Origin: Lentzea albida
Lineage (GTDB): Bacteria; Actinomycetota; Actinomycetes; Mycobacteriales; Pseudonocardiaceae
Reading direction: 5' to 3'
DNA length: 64,000 bases
Assembly: GCF_900111005.1 (NCBI RefSeq)
Contig: NZ_FOFV01000005.1
Coordinates: forward strand, 409,095 to 473,094
Shown: positions 43,825-53,105 of the stretch, in pieces
How the letters are laid out: each line of letters opens with the position of its first letter
How positions within the stretch are numbered: the stretch's first letter is position 1
Made by a program: the position numbers and the translations under genes
Notes under the pieces: model-generated
Database searches by the model: none
What the model was told of the DNA's origin: nothing
The model's input: only the letters and a program-made list of their open reading frames with translations

Positions 43825-44972
43825 GTTCTCGCCTCCACCGGCACGCGCGCGGACACGCCGGTGCCCGCGCCGATCTCCGACTCGACCTGCACCGTGCCCG
43901 CGAGCGCCTCGATCCGCTGCCTCATCGCCTCGAGCCCGAACCCGTCCGCCGCCGCCTCCTCGAACCCGCACCCGTCGTCGCGCACGTCCAGCGCCACCTC
44001 GTTCTCCAGGTAGGACAACGTGACCCCGACCCGGCCGGCCCGCGCGTGCCTCGCGACGTTCGCCAGCGCCTCCTGGGCCGCCCGCAGCAGGGCGACCTCG
44101 GCCTCCGGCGCGATCGCCCTGGCCTCACCGGTCGTGACGACCTGCACCGGGACGTCGTGCAACGCCGACCACTTCTCCGCGACTCCGCGCAACGCCTCGA
44201 TCAACTGCTTGGTGCGCAACGGTTCGGGACGCAGTGCCTCCACGGACCGCCTCGTCTCGTCGAGGCTCTCCCTGGCGAGTTCGGTGGCGGCGGCGACGTG
44301 CCGCGGCCACGTCGTGGCGCCGGCCGCCCGGAGCTGGCTGATGATGCCGGTCAGCCCCTGCGCCAGCGTGTCGTGGATCTCGCGCGCCATCCGCTGGCGT
44401 TCATCGCGCACACCGGCCTCGCGGGCCCGCACGAGGAGCTGCTGCTGGAGAACCTCGTTCTCCGCCAACGACTCCGCGAGCCGCCGGTTCGCCTCACGGG
44501 CCTGGGCGAGCACCTGTTCCCGTTCCGCTTCCTGCTGCTCGGCCCGGCGCGCGACGAAGGCGTACACGACCATCGGCACGGCGTTGCCGGCCATGACGGC
44601 GATCCAGATGCCGACACCTGCGGCCGTGGACTTGTCGATCGCGTACGACTGCGCCGTGCCCGCCACCGCCGCGACGGCCGCCACTCCGACCGGTTGCCAC
44701 GGAAAGGCCACCGTGCGGAACGTGTAGTAGTACGGCACCGGGGTGAGGAACCCGAACAACGGGTTCAGCACCACCAACGCCCCCGTCAGCACCGTCAGTC
44801 CGACAGCGAACACCCACGGCGGCGCGACTTTCGTCGTAGAGCCCACTGCGAGCCACGCCGCCGTGCACGCACACAGCACGAGCTCGGCGGGCTCCGGCCG
44901 TTGGTCGAGCAAGGTGGCGGCGGCCAGCAGCACCAACAAGACGTACGGCCACCGCGCTCCCGGAATGCTCAT
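43821..44972 (-). CDS. NarL-type sensor histidine kinase
   Basis: The 383-residue kinase has about five transmembrane helices in the first 145 residues, a coiled coil, a HisKA_3 region (RQRMAREIHDTLAQGLTGI with the phosphorylated His) and an ATPase domain (VRDDGCGFEE, then GLEAMRQRIEALAG). A strong GGGGGAGG precedes the ATG at 44972. It follows the FAD oxidase by 26 bp and likely forms one operon with it and the regulator. Confidence 0.92.
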   Translation of the reverse strand: MSIPGARWPYVLLVLLAAATLLDQRPEPAELVLCACTAAWLAVGSTTKVAPPWVFAVGLTVLTGALVVLNPLFGFLTPVPYYYTFRTVAFPWQPVGVAAVAAVAGTAQSYAIDKSTAAGVGIWIAVMAGNAVPMVVYAFVARRAEQQEAEREQVLAQAREANRRLAESLAENEVLQQQLLVRAREAGVRDERQRMAREIHDTLAQGLTGIISQLRAAGATTWPRHVAAATELARESLDETRRSVEALRPEPLRTKQLIEALRGVAEKWSALHDVPVQVVTTGEARAIAPEAEVALLRAAQEALANVARHARAGRVGVTLSYLENEVALDVRDDGCGFEEAAADGFGLEAMRQRIEALAGTVQVESEIGAGTGVSARVPVEART

Positions 44973-44998
44973 CGGCGTTCCTCCCCCGGTGCGAGAGC

Positions 44999-46573
44999 CT
45001 AGCCAGGTTGGATCGACAAGGCGTGCCTGAACACGTTGTGCGGGTCGTACTTCGCCTTGATCCGTTGCAATCGCGGGTAGTTGTCCTGGTAGTAGAGGCG
45101 CTGCGCGGACACGCCCGACGTGTTCCAGGCCGGGTCGGCGAGGTCGGCGTCGGCGTAGTTGATGTAGGAGCCGTCGTTGACCTCGTTGGGCACCGGCACA
45201 CCACCCGTGGCGGCATACACGTCCCGATAGAGCGCGCGCACCCAAGCGAGGTTCGCCGCGTCCTCTTGTTCCTCGCTCCACACCGCCTGATAGACCGCCT
45301 TCATCACGACGTTCCGATTCGCGATCGCGGTCTCATGCGGCGCCAACGCGTTCGCCTGACCTCCGTACCCGATGAGCAACACACTCCCCTGCGCCCCTTC
45401 GGGCCCGGTGAGGTTGCGCCACAAGGCACCGCACTGCTCCACCGTGAACGCGCGGCGCAGGTACCCGGCCTTGATCTTGTACCGCCGCGTGAGCACGTCA
45501 CCCGGCTCACCCGTGCCGGGCCACGTCATCTTGTGCAGCCACGGCACCGTCTTCCGCAACTCGAACACCGGCGTGAGCCCCTCACCGACCACGGCGACGA
45601 AGTCCGTCACCATCGCATCGACGTCCGGCAGGTCCGCGTCCGCCTGCACGGACAACATCACCACGCCACCGGCCGCGTGCTTGACCTCGAGCACCCCGTA
45701 CAACCCGGTCTCCGGAGCCCCCGGCGCGCTGTTGCGCTCGTGCCACGTCCCGAAGTTGCGCAGCAGCCTGCCGAGCTTCTCCTCGGTGAGCTGCCCCCAC
45801 TCCCAGAACACGACGTGCTGCAGCATGGTCCGCGGCATGGCCGGCAACGAGGCGTTCCTGCCCGGCGACCGCAACCAGTACTTCGTCACCACCCCGAAGT
45901 TCCCGCCCCCACCCCCGGTGTGCGCCCACCACAGGTCCCGGTGCGGATCCCCGTCCTCGCGGGTGGCGACCACGACCCGAGCCCGCCCGTCCTTCCCGAC
46001 CACGACGACCTCAACGCCGTGGAGGTGGTCCACCACAGCCCCGTACCGCCGCGACAACGGCCCGTACCCACCACCCGCGATGTGCCCACCGGCCCCCACC
46101 TCAGGACACCCGCCGCCGGGGATCGTGACACCCCACCCGGCACAAAGCCCCTTGTAGACCTGCCCCAACGTCGCCCCCGGCCCCACCACGAAGGCGTTCC
46201 TCCCGGCGTCGAAGCCGACCTCGTCCATCCCGGACAGGTCGAGGAGCGTCCGGACCTCGGCGGACGCCGTCAGGTTCTCGAAGCAGTGCCCACCACTGCG
46301 CACAGCGAGCCGCCGCCCACCCCTCACCGCGTCGTCCACGGCACGCACGACCTGCTCGACCGACCCCGCGACCCGAATCTCGTCGGGCCGCCCGGCGAAC
46401 CGGAAGTTGTTGCCGCGCAGGAGGTTCTCGTAGCGGACGTCGTGCGGCGGGATCCGCACCGCGGCCCCACCCGTGGCGGCCGCACGCCCTGTGACGGCCA
46501 ACCCGGTCGCCACCGCACCGGCACCAGCGATCAGTGCCCGCCTGCTGACGTGCCCGCCCCCGGAGTCGCTCAT
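44999..46573 (-). CDS. secreted berberine-bridge-type FAD-linked oxidase
   Basis: The 524-residue protein has a twin-arginine signal (SRRALIAGAGAVATG). The FAD-binding PCMH fold shows RSGGHCFE, whose His forms the 8-alpha-histidyl bond, and GGGCPEVGAGGHIAGGGYG, where the Cys would form the second covalent flavin link. The BBE C-terminal motif is NYADADLADPAWN, with YYQDNYPRLQRIKAKYDP. Such bicovalent enzymes oxidise sugars or secondary metabolites outside the cytoplasm. It lies upstream of the two-component pair. Confidence 0.9.
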   Translation of the reverse strand: MSDSGGGHVSRRALIAGAGAVATGLAVTGRAAATGGAAVRIPPHDVRYENLLRGNNFRFAGRPDEIRVAGSVEQVVRAVDDAVRGGRRLAVRSGGHCFENLTASAEVRTLLDLSGMDEVGFDAGRNAFVVGPGATLGQVYKGLCAGWGVTIPGGGCPEVGAGGHIAGGGYGPLSRRYGAVVDHLHGVEVVVVGKDGRARVVVATREDGDPHRDLWWAHTGGGGGNFGVVTKYWLRSPGRNASLPAMPRTMLQHVVFWEWGQLTEEKLGRLLRNFGTWHERNSAPGAPETGLYGVLEVKHAAGGVVMLSVQADADLPDVDAMVTDFVAVVGEGLTPVFELRKTVPWLHKMTWPGTGEPGDVLTRRYKIKAGYLRRAFTVEQCGALWRNLTGPEGAQGSVLLIGYGGQANALAPHETAIANRNVVMKAVYQAVWSEEQEDAANLAWVRALYRDVYAATGGVPVPNEVNDGSYINYADADLADPAWNTSGVSAQRLYYQDNYPRLQRIKAKYDPHNVFRHALSIQPG

Positions 46574-47327
46574 CTCGTTCCTTTCCGCGTTGGTGTGCTC
46601 ACCGTCGCGGATCGGGACCATCGGGGGCATCAGCCGATGACCTGGCTGGGAGGCTGAGAGCCGGACCAACCGATCGGCTGGGTCGCCCCCACCGGCGGTG
46701 GGCCGAGGCATGCCTGGCGGAGGGCGTTTTGGGGAAGTGCGTCCGGGACGGGCACGGCGTGAGGCATGGCGCGGGGCGGGGCGGCACTCCGCGCCACGCG
46801 GGACGGGACGCGTCGCGAAGCACGACACGAGGTGGCGCCAGGCACGGCACGAGGTGGAACGGGCGCAGCGCGCGGCACGGCACCGCGCAGGACGGAGCGC
46901 GGTCCCGCGGCGGGGACCCGGTGCGTGGCGAGGCGACACGCGGGCACGGCGCGTGGCGAGGCGACATGCGGGCACGGCGCGGTACGGAGCACAGTGCGTG
47001 GCAGGGGCGCGGTGCGTGGCGGGGGGCGCGGTGCGTGGCGGGGCGCCACGCGGGGCCGGCGCGGCGCGCGACGGAGCACGGTGCGTGGCAGGGGCGCGCT
47101 GCGCGGCGGGGAACGCGGTGCGTGGCAGGGCGCCACACGCGGCACGGCGCGAGGCAGAACGGGCGCAGCGCGCGGCACGGCACCACGCGGGACGGGATGC
47201 GGCGCGTGGCGGAGGCGCGGCGCAAGCCCGGCCGAGCGTTCAGCCCGACCTTCGCCGGTAGCCGCGGCACCCCACCACAGGCCTCAGGGTCAGGCCCCGA
47301 CGCGCCCACCCACCACGACCGACCCCC
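46574..47327. other. 754-bp region without a credible gene
   Basis: Several long frames are open on both strands only because the sequence is G-rich and poor in T. None has a ribosome site, protein-like composition or recognisable domain. The promoter of the FAD oxidase should lie just above 46574. Confidence 0.6.
46720..47225 (+). repeat. G-rich degenerate repeat tract
   Basis: Short units such as GGTGCGTGGC, GGCACGGC and GCGCGGC recur many times over about 500 bp, and a longer block (AACGGGCGCAGCGCGCGGCA) occurs at both 46859 and 47159. Strand composition is strongly skewed (G over C on plus). No coding role is seen. Confidence 0.7.
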
Positions 47328-49217
47328 TCAACGCCCCGGCGACACCTCCACCCGCGCACTGAACTTCGGCGTCGGCACGACCCCCACCACAGGCGGCTCG
47401 GCGAACTGGGTGTTGTACAGGTCCGCGTACCGCCCCTCCGCGGCCATCAGCTCGGCGTGCGTCCCGCGCTCCACGATCTCGCCGTGCTCCAGCACCAGGA
47501 TCTGATCGGCGGCCCGGATGGTCGACAACCGGTGCGCGATCACCAACGAGGTCCGGCCCTGCAGCGCCTCGGTCAACGCCTCCTGCACGGCCGCCTCGGA
47601 CTCCGAGTCCAGGTGCGCCGTGGCCTCGTCGAGGATCACCACCCGAGGCTTGGCCAGCAGCAGCCGCGCGATGGTCAGCCTCTGCCGCTCGCCACCGGAC
47701 AGCCGGTAGCCGCGCTCGCCGACCACAGTGTCGAGCTGGTCCGGCAGCGACGTCACCAGCTCCAGCAGCCTCGCCCGGCGCAGCGCGTGCCACAACTCGT
47801 CGTCGCTCGCCCCGGGAGCCGCGTACTCCAGGTTGGCGCGGATGGTGTCGTGGAAGAGGTGCCCGTCCTGGGTGACCACGCCGACGGAGGACCGCAGGGC
47901 GTCGAACGACAGGTCGCGGACGTCCACACCGGACAGGAGCACCGAGCCGGAGTCGACGTCGTAGAGGCGTGGCACGAGCGAGGCCAGGGTCGACTTGCCG
48001 GCACCCGACGAGCCGACCAGCGCCACCAGCTGGCCGGCCTCGGCCTTGAAGCTGATGCCGTGCAGCACTTCCTCGCCGCCGCGGGTGTCCAAAGTGGCCA
48101 CTGACTCCAGCGAGGCGAGCGACACCTTGTCCGCGGACGGGTAGGCGAAGCGGACGTCGGAGAACTCCACCGAGACGGGGCCCGCGGGCATGGGGCGGGC
48201 GTCCGGCTTCTCCTTGATCATCGGGTCGAGGTCGAGCACCTCGAAGACGCGCTCGAACGACACCAGCGCCGTCATCAGGTCGACGCGTGCGTTCGCCAGG
48301 GCCGTCAGCGGGGCGTACAGGCGGGTCAGCAGCAGCGCGAGTGACACGACGGCGCCCGCCGCCAGGTGGCCGGTCAGCGCCAGGTAGCCGCCCAGGCCGT
48401 AGACCAGGGCCTGCGCGAGCGCCGACACCAGGGTCAGGCCCGTCATGAACCAGCGGGTGGCCATGGCGGTCCGGATGCCGATGTCGCGGACCTTCGCGGC
48501 CTTCTCCGAGAACTCCTGCTCCTCGCGGGCGGGACGGCCGAAGAGCTTCACCAGCGTCGCGCCCGGCGCCGAGAAGCGCTCGGTCGACTGCGTGACCATC
48601 GACGCGTTCAGGGCGGAGGCCTCGCGCTGCATGTCCGCCATCCGGCGCCCCATCCGCTTGGCGGGCAGCACGAAGACGGGCAGCAGGACCAGGGCCAGCG
48701 CGGTGACCTGCCACGACAGCGTGAACATGACGCCCAGTGACAGCGCGAGCTGGATGATGTTCGTGACGAAGCCGGAGAGCGTGGACGTGAACGCGCGCTG
48801 GGCGCCGATCACGTCGTTGTTCAGGCGCGAGACGAGCGCACCGGTGCGCGTGCGCGTGAAGAACGCGACAGGCATCTTCTGCACGTGACCGAACACGGCA
48901 CGACGCAGGTCGTAGATCAGGCCTTCACCGATGCGCGTCGACTGCCAGCGCTCGACCACGCCCAGACCGGCGTCGACCACGGCGATCGCGGCGATGGCCA
49001 CCGCCAGCCACACCACCACGGACGGGACGGCGCCGCCGACGATCGCGTCGACCACCCGGCCGGCCAGCAGCGGCGTCGACACCGCGAGGACCGACGAGAC
49101 GACCGTCAGCAGGAGGAACACGAACAGCTTCGCCCGATGTGGCCGGGCGAAGGTCAGCACGCGCCGGAAGGTCCCGCGGCGCACCTTGTCGGGTGCGTCC
49201 GAGGTGACCCCCATCAT
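47328..49217 (-). CDS. ABC exporter (fused membrane and ATPase domains)
   Basis: The 629-residue half-transporter has six transmembrane helices (about residues 20-320) and a C-terminal ATPase with GSSGAGKST (Walker A), LSGGERQRL (signature) and VVILDEATAHLD (Walker B), followed by the His in IAHRLST. It is of the type 1 exporter (MDR) family. ATG at 49217 precedes the first conserved segment, but no strong ribosome site is seen; a longer frame starts at 49274. It probably forms a homodimer since no partner is adjacent. Confidence 0.9.
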   Translation of the reverse strand: MMGVTSDAPDKVRRGTFRRVLTFARPHRAKLFVFLLLTVVSSVLAVSTPLLAGRVVDAIVGGAVPSVVVWLAVAIAAIAVVDAGLGVVERWQSTRIGEGLIYDLRRAVFGHVQKMPVAFFTRTRTGALVSRLNNDVIGAQRAFTSTLSGFVTNIIQLALSLGVMFTLSWQVTALALVLLPVFVLPAKRMGRRMADMQREASALNASMVTQSTERFSAPGATLVKLFGRPAREEQEFSEKAAKVRDIGIRTAMATRWFMTGLTLVSALAQALVYGLGGYLALTGHLAAGAVVSLALLLTRLYAPLTALANARVDLMTALVSFERVFEVLDLDPMIKEKPDARPMPAGPVSVEFSDVRFAYPSADKVSLASLESVATLDTRGGEEVLHGISFKAEAGQLVALVGSSGAGKSTLASLVPRLYDVDSGSVLLSGVDVRDLSFDALRSSVGVVTQDGHLFHDTIRANLEYAAPGASDDELWHALRRARLLELVTSLPDQLDTVVGERGYRLSGGERQRLTIARLLLAKPRVVILDEATAHLDSESEAAVQEALTEALQGRTSLVIAHRLSTIRAADQILVLEHGEIVERGTHAELMAAEGRYADLYNTQFAEPPVVGVVPTPKFSARVEVSPGR

Positions 49218-49307
49218 GAATCGCCAAGAGCTGTAACCGTCCACGCTGATAAGAACAGCACAGCGGTCTGACAATTCCGTCGAGAGCGGCTGGGAAGCCG
49301 ACCGGGT

Positions 49308-50120
49308 TCAGCTTTGAGCGGACAGAGCCGCGAACGACTGCAGCCGGCGCAGCTGGGCGGCGCGCTCCAGGGCGAGCTGGGCGTCCGCCATCGGCGCCTC
49401 GGCGGCGGCCGCGATCAGCGCGAGCGTCTCGGAGACGGCTCCCGCGGCAGGCTTCAGCACGGCGGCCACCAACGAGTCGACGGCGTCGTCGAGCCCCTCA
49501 CCGGGCACGACGTAGTTCGCGAGGCCGATCCGCAGCGACTCCTCCGCCGGCACCCGGCGGGAGGTCACGCACATCTCGGCCGCGCGCGAATACCCCACGA
49601 GACGCACCAACGGCAGCGTGCCGCCGAGGTCGGGCACGAGGCCCAGCCCGGTCTCGGCCATGCAGAACTGCGCGTCCTCGGCGAGCACGCGGAAGTCGCA
49701 CGCCAGCGCCAACTGGAAACCCGCGCCGATGGCATGCCCTTGCACCGCGGCGATCGTCACGCGTGCGGGGTCGCGCAGCCAGGTGAACCCGGCCTGGTAC
49801 GACGCGATCCGGGCGTCCGCCTCCTCGGGAGACAGCGCCAGGAGCGCACCGAGACCGCCGGGCTCGCCGTCGACGGGTTCACCGGTGAACATGCGCCGGT
49901 CCAACCCCGCCGAGAAGGCGCGGCCGGATCCCCGGACGACCACGACGCGGACGTCCGGGTCCAGCTGTTCACCGATGTGCCGCAACGCCTGCCACGTGGC
50001 CGGCGTCTGCGCGTTGAGCACGTCGGGACGATCGAGCGTGATGGTCGCGCGCGGCCCGGCGATCGCGAGCCGAACGCCACCGCGCTCGAGCACGCCAGCG
50101 TCGATGGAAGGCACTGGCAT
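49308..50120 (-). CDS. enoyl-CoA hydratase/isomerase family protein
   Basis: The 270-residue crotonase-fold protein has the oxyanion-hole segments GSGRAFSAGLDRRMF (about 64-78) and AVQGHAIGAGFQLALACDF (about 116-134), and ETGLGLVPDLGG with the catalytic-position Glu (about 146). Substrate is a CoA thioester. GGAGGTAACG precedes the ATG, and a 13-bp inverted repeat (50139-50151) lies just upstream. Confidence 0.88.
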   Translation of the reverse strand: MPVPSIDAGVLERGGVRLAIAGPRATITLDRPDVLNAQTPATWQALRHIGEQLDPDVRVVVVRGSGRAFSAGLDRRMFTGEPVDGEPGGLGALLALSPEEADARIASYQAGFTWLRDPARVTIAAVQGHAIGAGFQLALACDFRVLAEDAQFCMAETGLGLVPDLGGTLPLVRLVGYSRAAEMCVTSRRVPAEESLRIGLANYVVPGEGLDDAVDSLVAAVLKPAAGAVSETLALIAAAAEAPMADAQLALERAAQLRRLQSFAALSAQS

Positions 50121-50138
50121 GATCGTTACCTCCGGCGG

Positions 50139-50151
50139 ACTAGAAGCTAGT
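50139..50151. promoter_or_regulatory. inverted repeat upstream of the enoyl-CoA hydratase
   Basis: ACTAG-AAG-CTAGT is a perfect 5-3-5 inverted repeat about 20 bases before the start codon. It is a reasonable operator for a dimeric repressor; the regulator is unknown. Confidence 0.4.
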
Positions 50152-50179
50152 TACCGGAGAGTAGCAGTCTGGGTTCGGG

Positions 50180-50389
50180 CTACTTCTTCTTCGTCCGGGT
50201 GGCGCCACCGCGACCGCGCAGCGTGACCCCGGATTCCGAAAGAACCCGGTGCACGAAGCCGTAGGAACGCCCGGTGCTCTCGGCCAAAGCCCGGATGCTC
50301 GCGCCCTTTTCGTACTTCTTCTTCAGGTCAGCGGCCAGCTTGTCCCGCGTGGCGCCGGTGATCCGGGCACCCTTCTTCAGGTCAGCCAC
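50180..50389 (-). CDS. conserved actinobacterial HTH protein
   Basis: The 69-residue basic protein has a Lys-rich start (MADLKKGARITGATRDKLAA) and a single helix-turn-helix (ASIRALAESTGRSYGFVHRVL), then a basic tail ending TRTKKK. Small proteins of this kind are very well conserved in actinobacteria and resemble resolvase-type HTH domains. GTG at 50389 is chosen from this conserved start. Its role is unknown. Confidence 0.85.
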   Translation of the reverse strand: MADLKKGARITGATRDKLAADLKKKYEKGASIRALAESTGRSYGFVHRVLSESGVTLRGRGGATRTKKK

Positions 50390-50563
50390 CTTGTCCCGCC
50401 TTCCGTACGAGCAGGTGGGCCGTTTGACGGCCCCTGTCGTCGCAATGATCGAACAGGAACCGGCAGAACGCCAGGTGATCAAGCAAAGAGATCGCCGAAC
50501 GGTCGATTCGATCACACTCAGTTGATCACAGAACGCGCTCGGTAACCCTTTGAGGGGTGGAGA

Positions 50564-52192
50564 TCACGCCAGCTGGACGAGGTCGAGGTAGTCCTCCGAC
50601 CAGTGGTCCTCGGTGCCGTCGGGCAGCAGGATGACCCGCTCAGGCTCCAGCGCCTCGACCGCTCCGGGGTCGTGCGTCACGAGGACGACAGCGCCCTCGT
50701 AGCGCCGCAGCGCGTCGAGGACCTGCTCGCGCGAAGCCGGGTCGAGGTTGTTGGTCGGCTCGTCGAGCAGCAGCACGTTCGCCGCCGACGACACCAGACC
50801 GGCGAGCGCCAGTCGCGTCTTCTCGCCACCGGACAACGTGCCCGCGGGCTGGTCGAGCTGCTCACCGGTGAAGAGGAACGTGCCGAGCAACGACCGCAGC
50901 CGCTGCTCCTGCTCGTCCGGCGCCATGTGGCGGATGTTCTCCCACACCGACGCGTTGTGGTCGAGCGTCTCGTGCTCCTGCGCGAAGTAGCCGATCTTCA
51001 GGCCGTGACCGGGCACGACCTTGCCCGCGTCCATCTTCTCGCCGCCGCCCAGCAACCGCAGCAGCGTCGTCTTGCCGGCGCCGTTGAAACCGAGCACGAC
51101 GACGCGGGAACCCTTGTCGATGGCCAGGTCCACGCCGGTGAAGATCTCCAGCGAGCCGTAGGACTTGCTCAGACCCTCTGCCATCAAAGGGGTCTTGCCG
51201 CACGGCGCGGGCGCCGGGAAGCTGATCTTCGCGACCTTGTCGCTCTGGCGCACGTCGTCGAGACCGTCGAGCAGCTTCTGCGCGCGCTTCGCCATGTTCT
51301 GCGCCGCAACGGCCTTCGTGGCCTTCGCGCCCATCTTGGCGGCCTGCGTCATCAGCGCGCCGGCCTTCTTCTCGGCGTTGGCGCGCTCACGGCGACGGCG
51401 CTTCTCGTCCGTCGCACGGGCTTCGAGGTACTTCTTCCAGCCGAGGTTGTAGATGTCGACCTCGCCGCGAATGGCGTCGAGGAACCACACCTTGTTCACG
51501 ACGTCGTCGAGCAGCTCGACGTCGTGGGAGATCACGACGAGGCCGCCGTCGTGCGACTTGAGGAAGCCGCGCAGCCACGTGATCGAGTCGGCGTCGAGGT
51601 GGTTCGTGGGCTCGTCGATCAGCAGGATCGTGCTCGACTTCGCGCCGATGCCCGCCTCGGACGCGGCGAACAGGATGCGCGCCAGCTCCACGCGGCGGCG
51701 CTGACCACCGGACAGCGTGCTCAGCGGCTGTGCGAGAACGCGGTCCGGCAGGCCGAGGTTGGAGCAGATGCGCGCGGCCTCGGACTCCGCGGCGTACCCG
51801 CCGAGCCCGGCGAAGCGCTCCTCGAGCTTGCCGTACCTGGTGACGGCCTTGTCGAGCTCGTCGGGGTCGACCAGCTCGGACATCTTCGACTGGGCCTTCT
51901 CCATGTCGCGGAGCAGCTGGTCGAGGCCGCGCGCCGACAGCACCCGGTCCTTGGCGATGACCGACAGGTCGCCCTCGCGCGGGTCCTGCGGGAGGTAGCC
52001 GAGCTCGCCCTTGCGCGTGACGGAGCCGCCGTAGGGCTGGCCCTCGCCCGCGAGGACGCGCAGGGAGGTGGTCTTGCCGGCGCCGTTGCGGCCCACGAGG
52101 CCGATGCGGTCGCCGGGCTGGACGCGCAGGTTGGCGCCGCTCACGAGAATGCGTGAGCCCGCGCGCAACTCCATGTCAGTTGCGGTGATCAA
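50564..52192 (-). CDS. ABC-F family ATPase
   Basis: The 542-residue soluble protein has two ATPase domains and no transmembrane helix. The first has GRNGAGKTT and LIDEPTNHLD; the second has GFNGAGKTT and LLDEPTNNLD; signature sequences are LSGGQRRRVELAR and LSGGEKTRLALAG. A Lys/Arg-rich linker (about 240-310) connects them. ABC-F proteins act on ribosomes, in translation control or antibiotic protection. TTG at 52192 with GGAG six bases upstream is the start. Confidence 0.9.
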   Translation of the reverse strand: MITATDMELRAGSRILVSGANLRVQPGDRIGLVGRNGAGKTTSLRVLAGEGQPYGGSVTRKGELGYLPQDPREGDLSVIAKDRVLSARGLDQLLRDMEKAQSKMSELVDPDELDKAVTRYGKLEERFAGLGGYAAESEAARICSNLGLPDRVLAQPLSTLSGGQRRRVELARILFAASEAGIGAKSSTILLIDEPTNHLDADSITWLRGFLKSHDGGLVVISHDVELLDDVVNKVWFLDAIRGEVDIYNLGWKKYLEARATDEKRRRRERANAEKKAGALMTQAAKMGAKATKAVAAQNMAKRAQKLLDGLDDVRQSDKVAKISFPAPAPCGKTPLMAEGLSKSYGSLEIFTGVDLAIDKGSRVVVLGFNGAGKTTLLRLLGGGEKMDAGKVVPGHGLKIGYFAQEHETLDHNASVWENIRHMAPDEQEQRLRSLLGTFLFTGEQLDQPAGTLSGGEKTRLALAGLVSSAANVLLLDEPTNNLDPASREQVLDALRRYEGAVVLVTHDPGAVEALEPERVILLPDGTEDHWSEDYLDLVQLA

Positions 52193-52340
52193 GAGAAACT
52201 CCGGGTAGCTGCGAAAAAGCCGGGCATGACAAGGGATGGCACGTCCGGGTCGGCCTACTCCAGGAGGATCACGGGAACCATTCTACGGGATCACGACCAT
52301 CGAATTTCCCACCTGTGGCGGGACGCATAGATTGCGCGGC

Positions 52341-53105
52341 ATGAGCGAAGACTTCTCGGGCAGGGCCGCCCTGGTCACCGGCGCGTCCCGCGGCATCGGC
52401 TACGGCATCGCACGCGAGCTCCTGTCCCGCGGTGCGTCCGTCACGATCACGGGCCGCAAGGCAGACCAGCTCACCGAGGCGGCGAAGCAGCTGGAGGCGG
52501 ACACGGGCGGCCGCGTGCTCCCCGTCCAGGGCAACGCGGGCGATGAGGCGTCGCGCGAGGAGGTCGTCGCGCGCACCGTCGAGGAGTTCGGCAGCCTCGA
52601 CGTGCTGGTGAACAACACGGGCATCAACCCGCAGTTCGGCTTCCTGATGGACGCGGACCTGAACGCCGTGCGGAAGATCTTCGACGTCAACGTGGTGGCG
52701 ACGCTCGGGTTCATCCAGCTCGCGTGGAAGGCCTGGATGGGCGAGCACGGCGGCGCGGTCGTGAACCTCGCGTCCATCGGCGGCATCCGGTCCACGGGCG
52801 TGATCGGCGCGTACGGCGCGTCCAAGGCGGCGTTGATCCGCCTCACCGAGGAACTCGCGTGGCAGCTCGGCCCGAAGGTGCGCGTGAACGCCGTCGCGCC
52901 CGCCGTGGTGAAGACGAAGTTCGCGGAGGCCCTGTACGTGGGCCGCGAGGAGGAGGCCGCGCAGCAGTACCCGATGAAGCGCCTCGGCACGCCTGAGGAC
53001 GTCGCCTCTCTCGTGGCGTTCCTCTGCTCGGACGGCGCTTCGTGGATCACGGGTGAGACGGTGCGGGTGGACGGCGGGCTGCTGTCGACCGGCACCGCCG
53101 GTTAG
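52341..53105 (+). CDS. SDR-family oxidoreductase
   Basis: The 254-residue enzyme is a classical SDR: ALVTGASRGIGYGIA (cofactor loop, about 10-24), NNTGINP (about 91-97), Ser in NLASIGG, YGASK (active-site Tyr-x3-Lys, about 155-159) and C-terminal GETVRVDGGLLSTG. FabG-like; the substrate is not evident. It overlaps the convergent LysR gene by 4 bp. Confidence 0.9.
   Translation: MSEDFSGRAALVTGASRGIGYGIARELLSRGASVTITGRKADQLTEAAKQLEADTGGRVLPVQGNAGDEASREEVVARTVEEFGSLDVLVNNTGINPQFGFLMDADLNAVRKIFDVNVVATLGFIQLAWKAWMGEHGGAVVNLASIGGIRSTGVIGAYGASKAALIRLTEELAWQLGPKVRVNAVAPAVVKTKFAEALYVGREEEAAQQYPMKRLGTPEDVASLVAFLCSDGASWITGETVRVDGGLLSTGTAG

Noticed and set aside
46599..47505. Several long frames in the G-rich tract
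   Set aside because: Composition is extreme and unlike protein, all frames are open because T is scarce, and no ribosome site is present.
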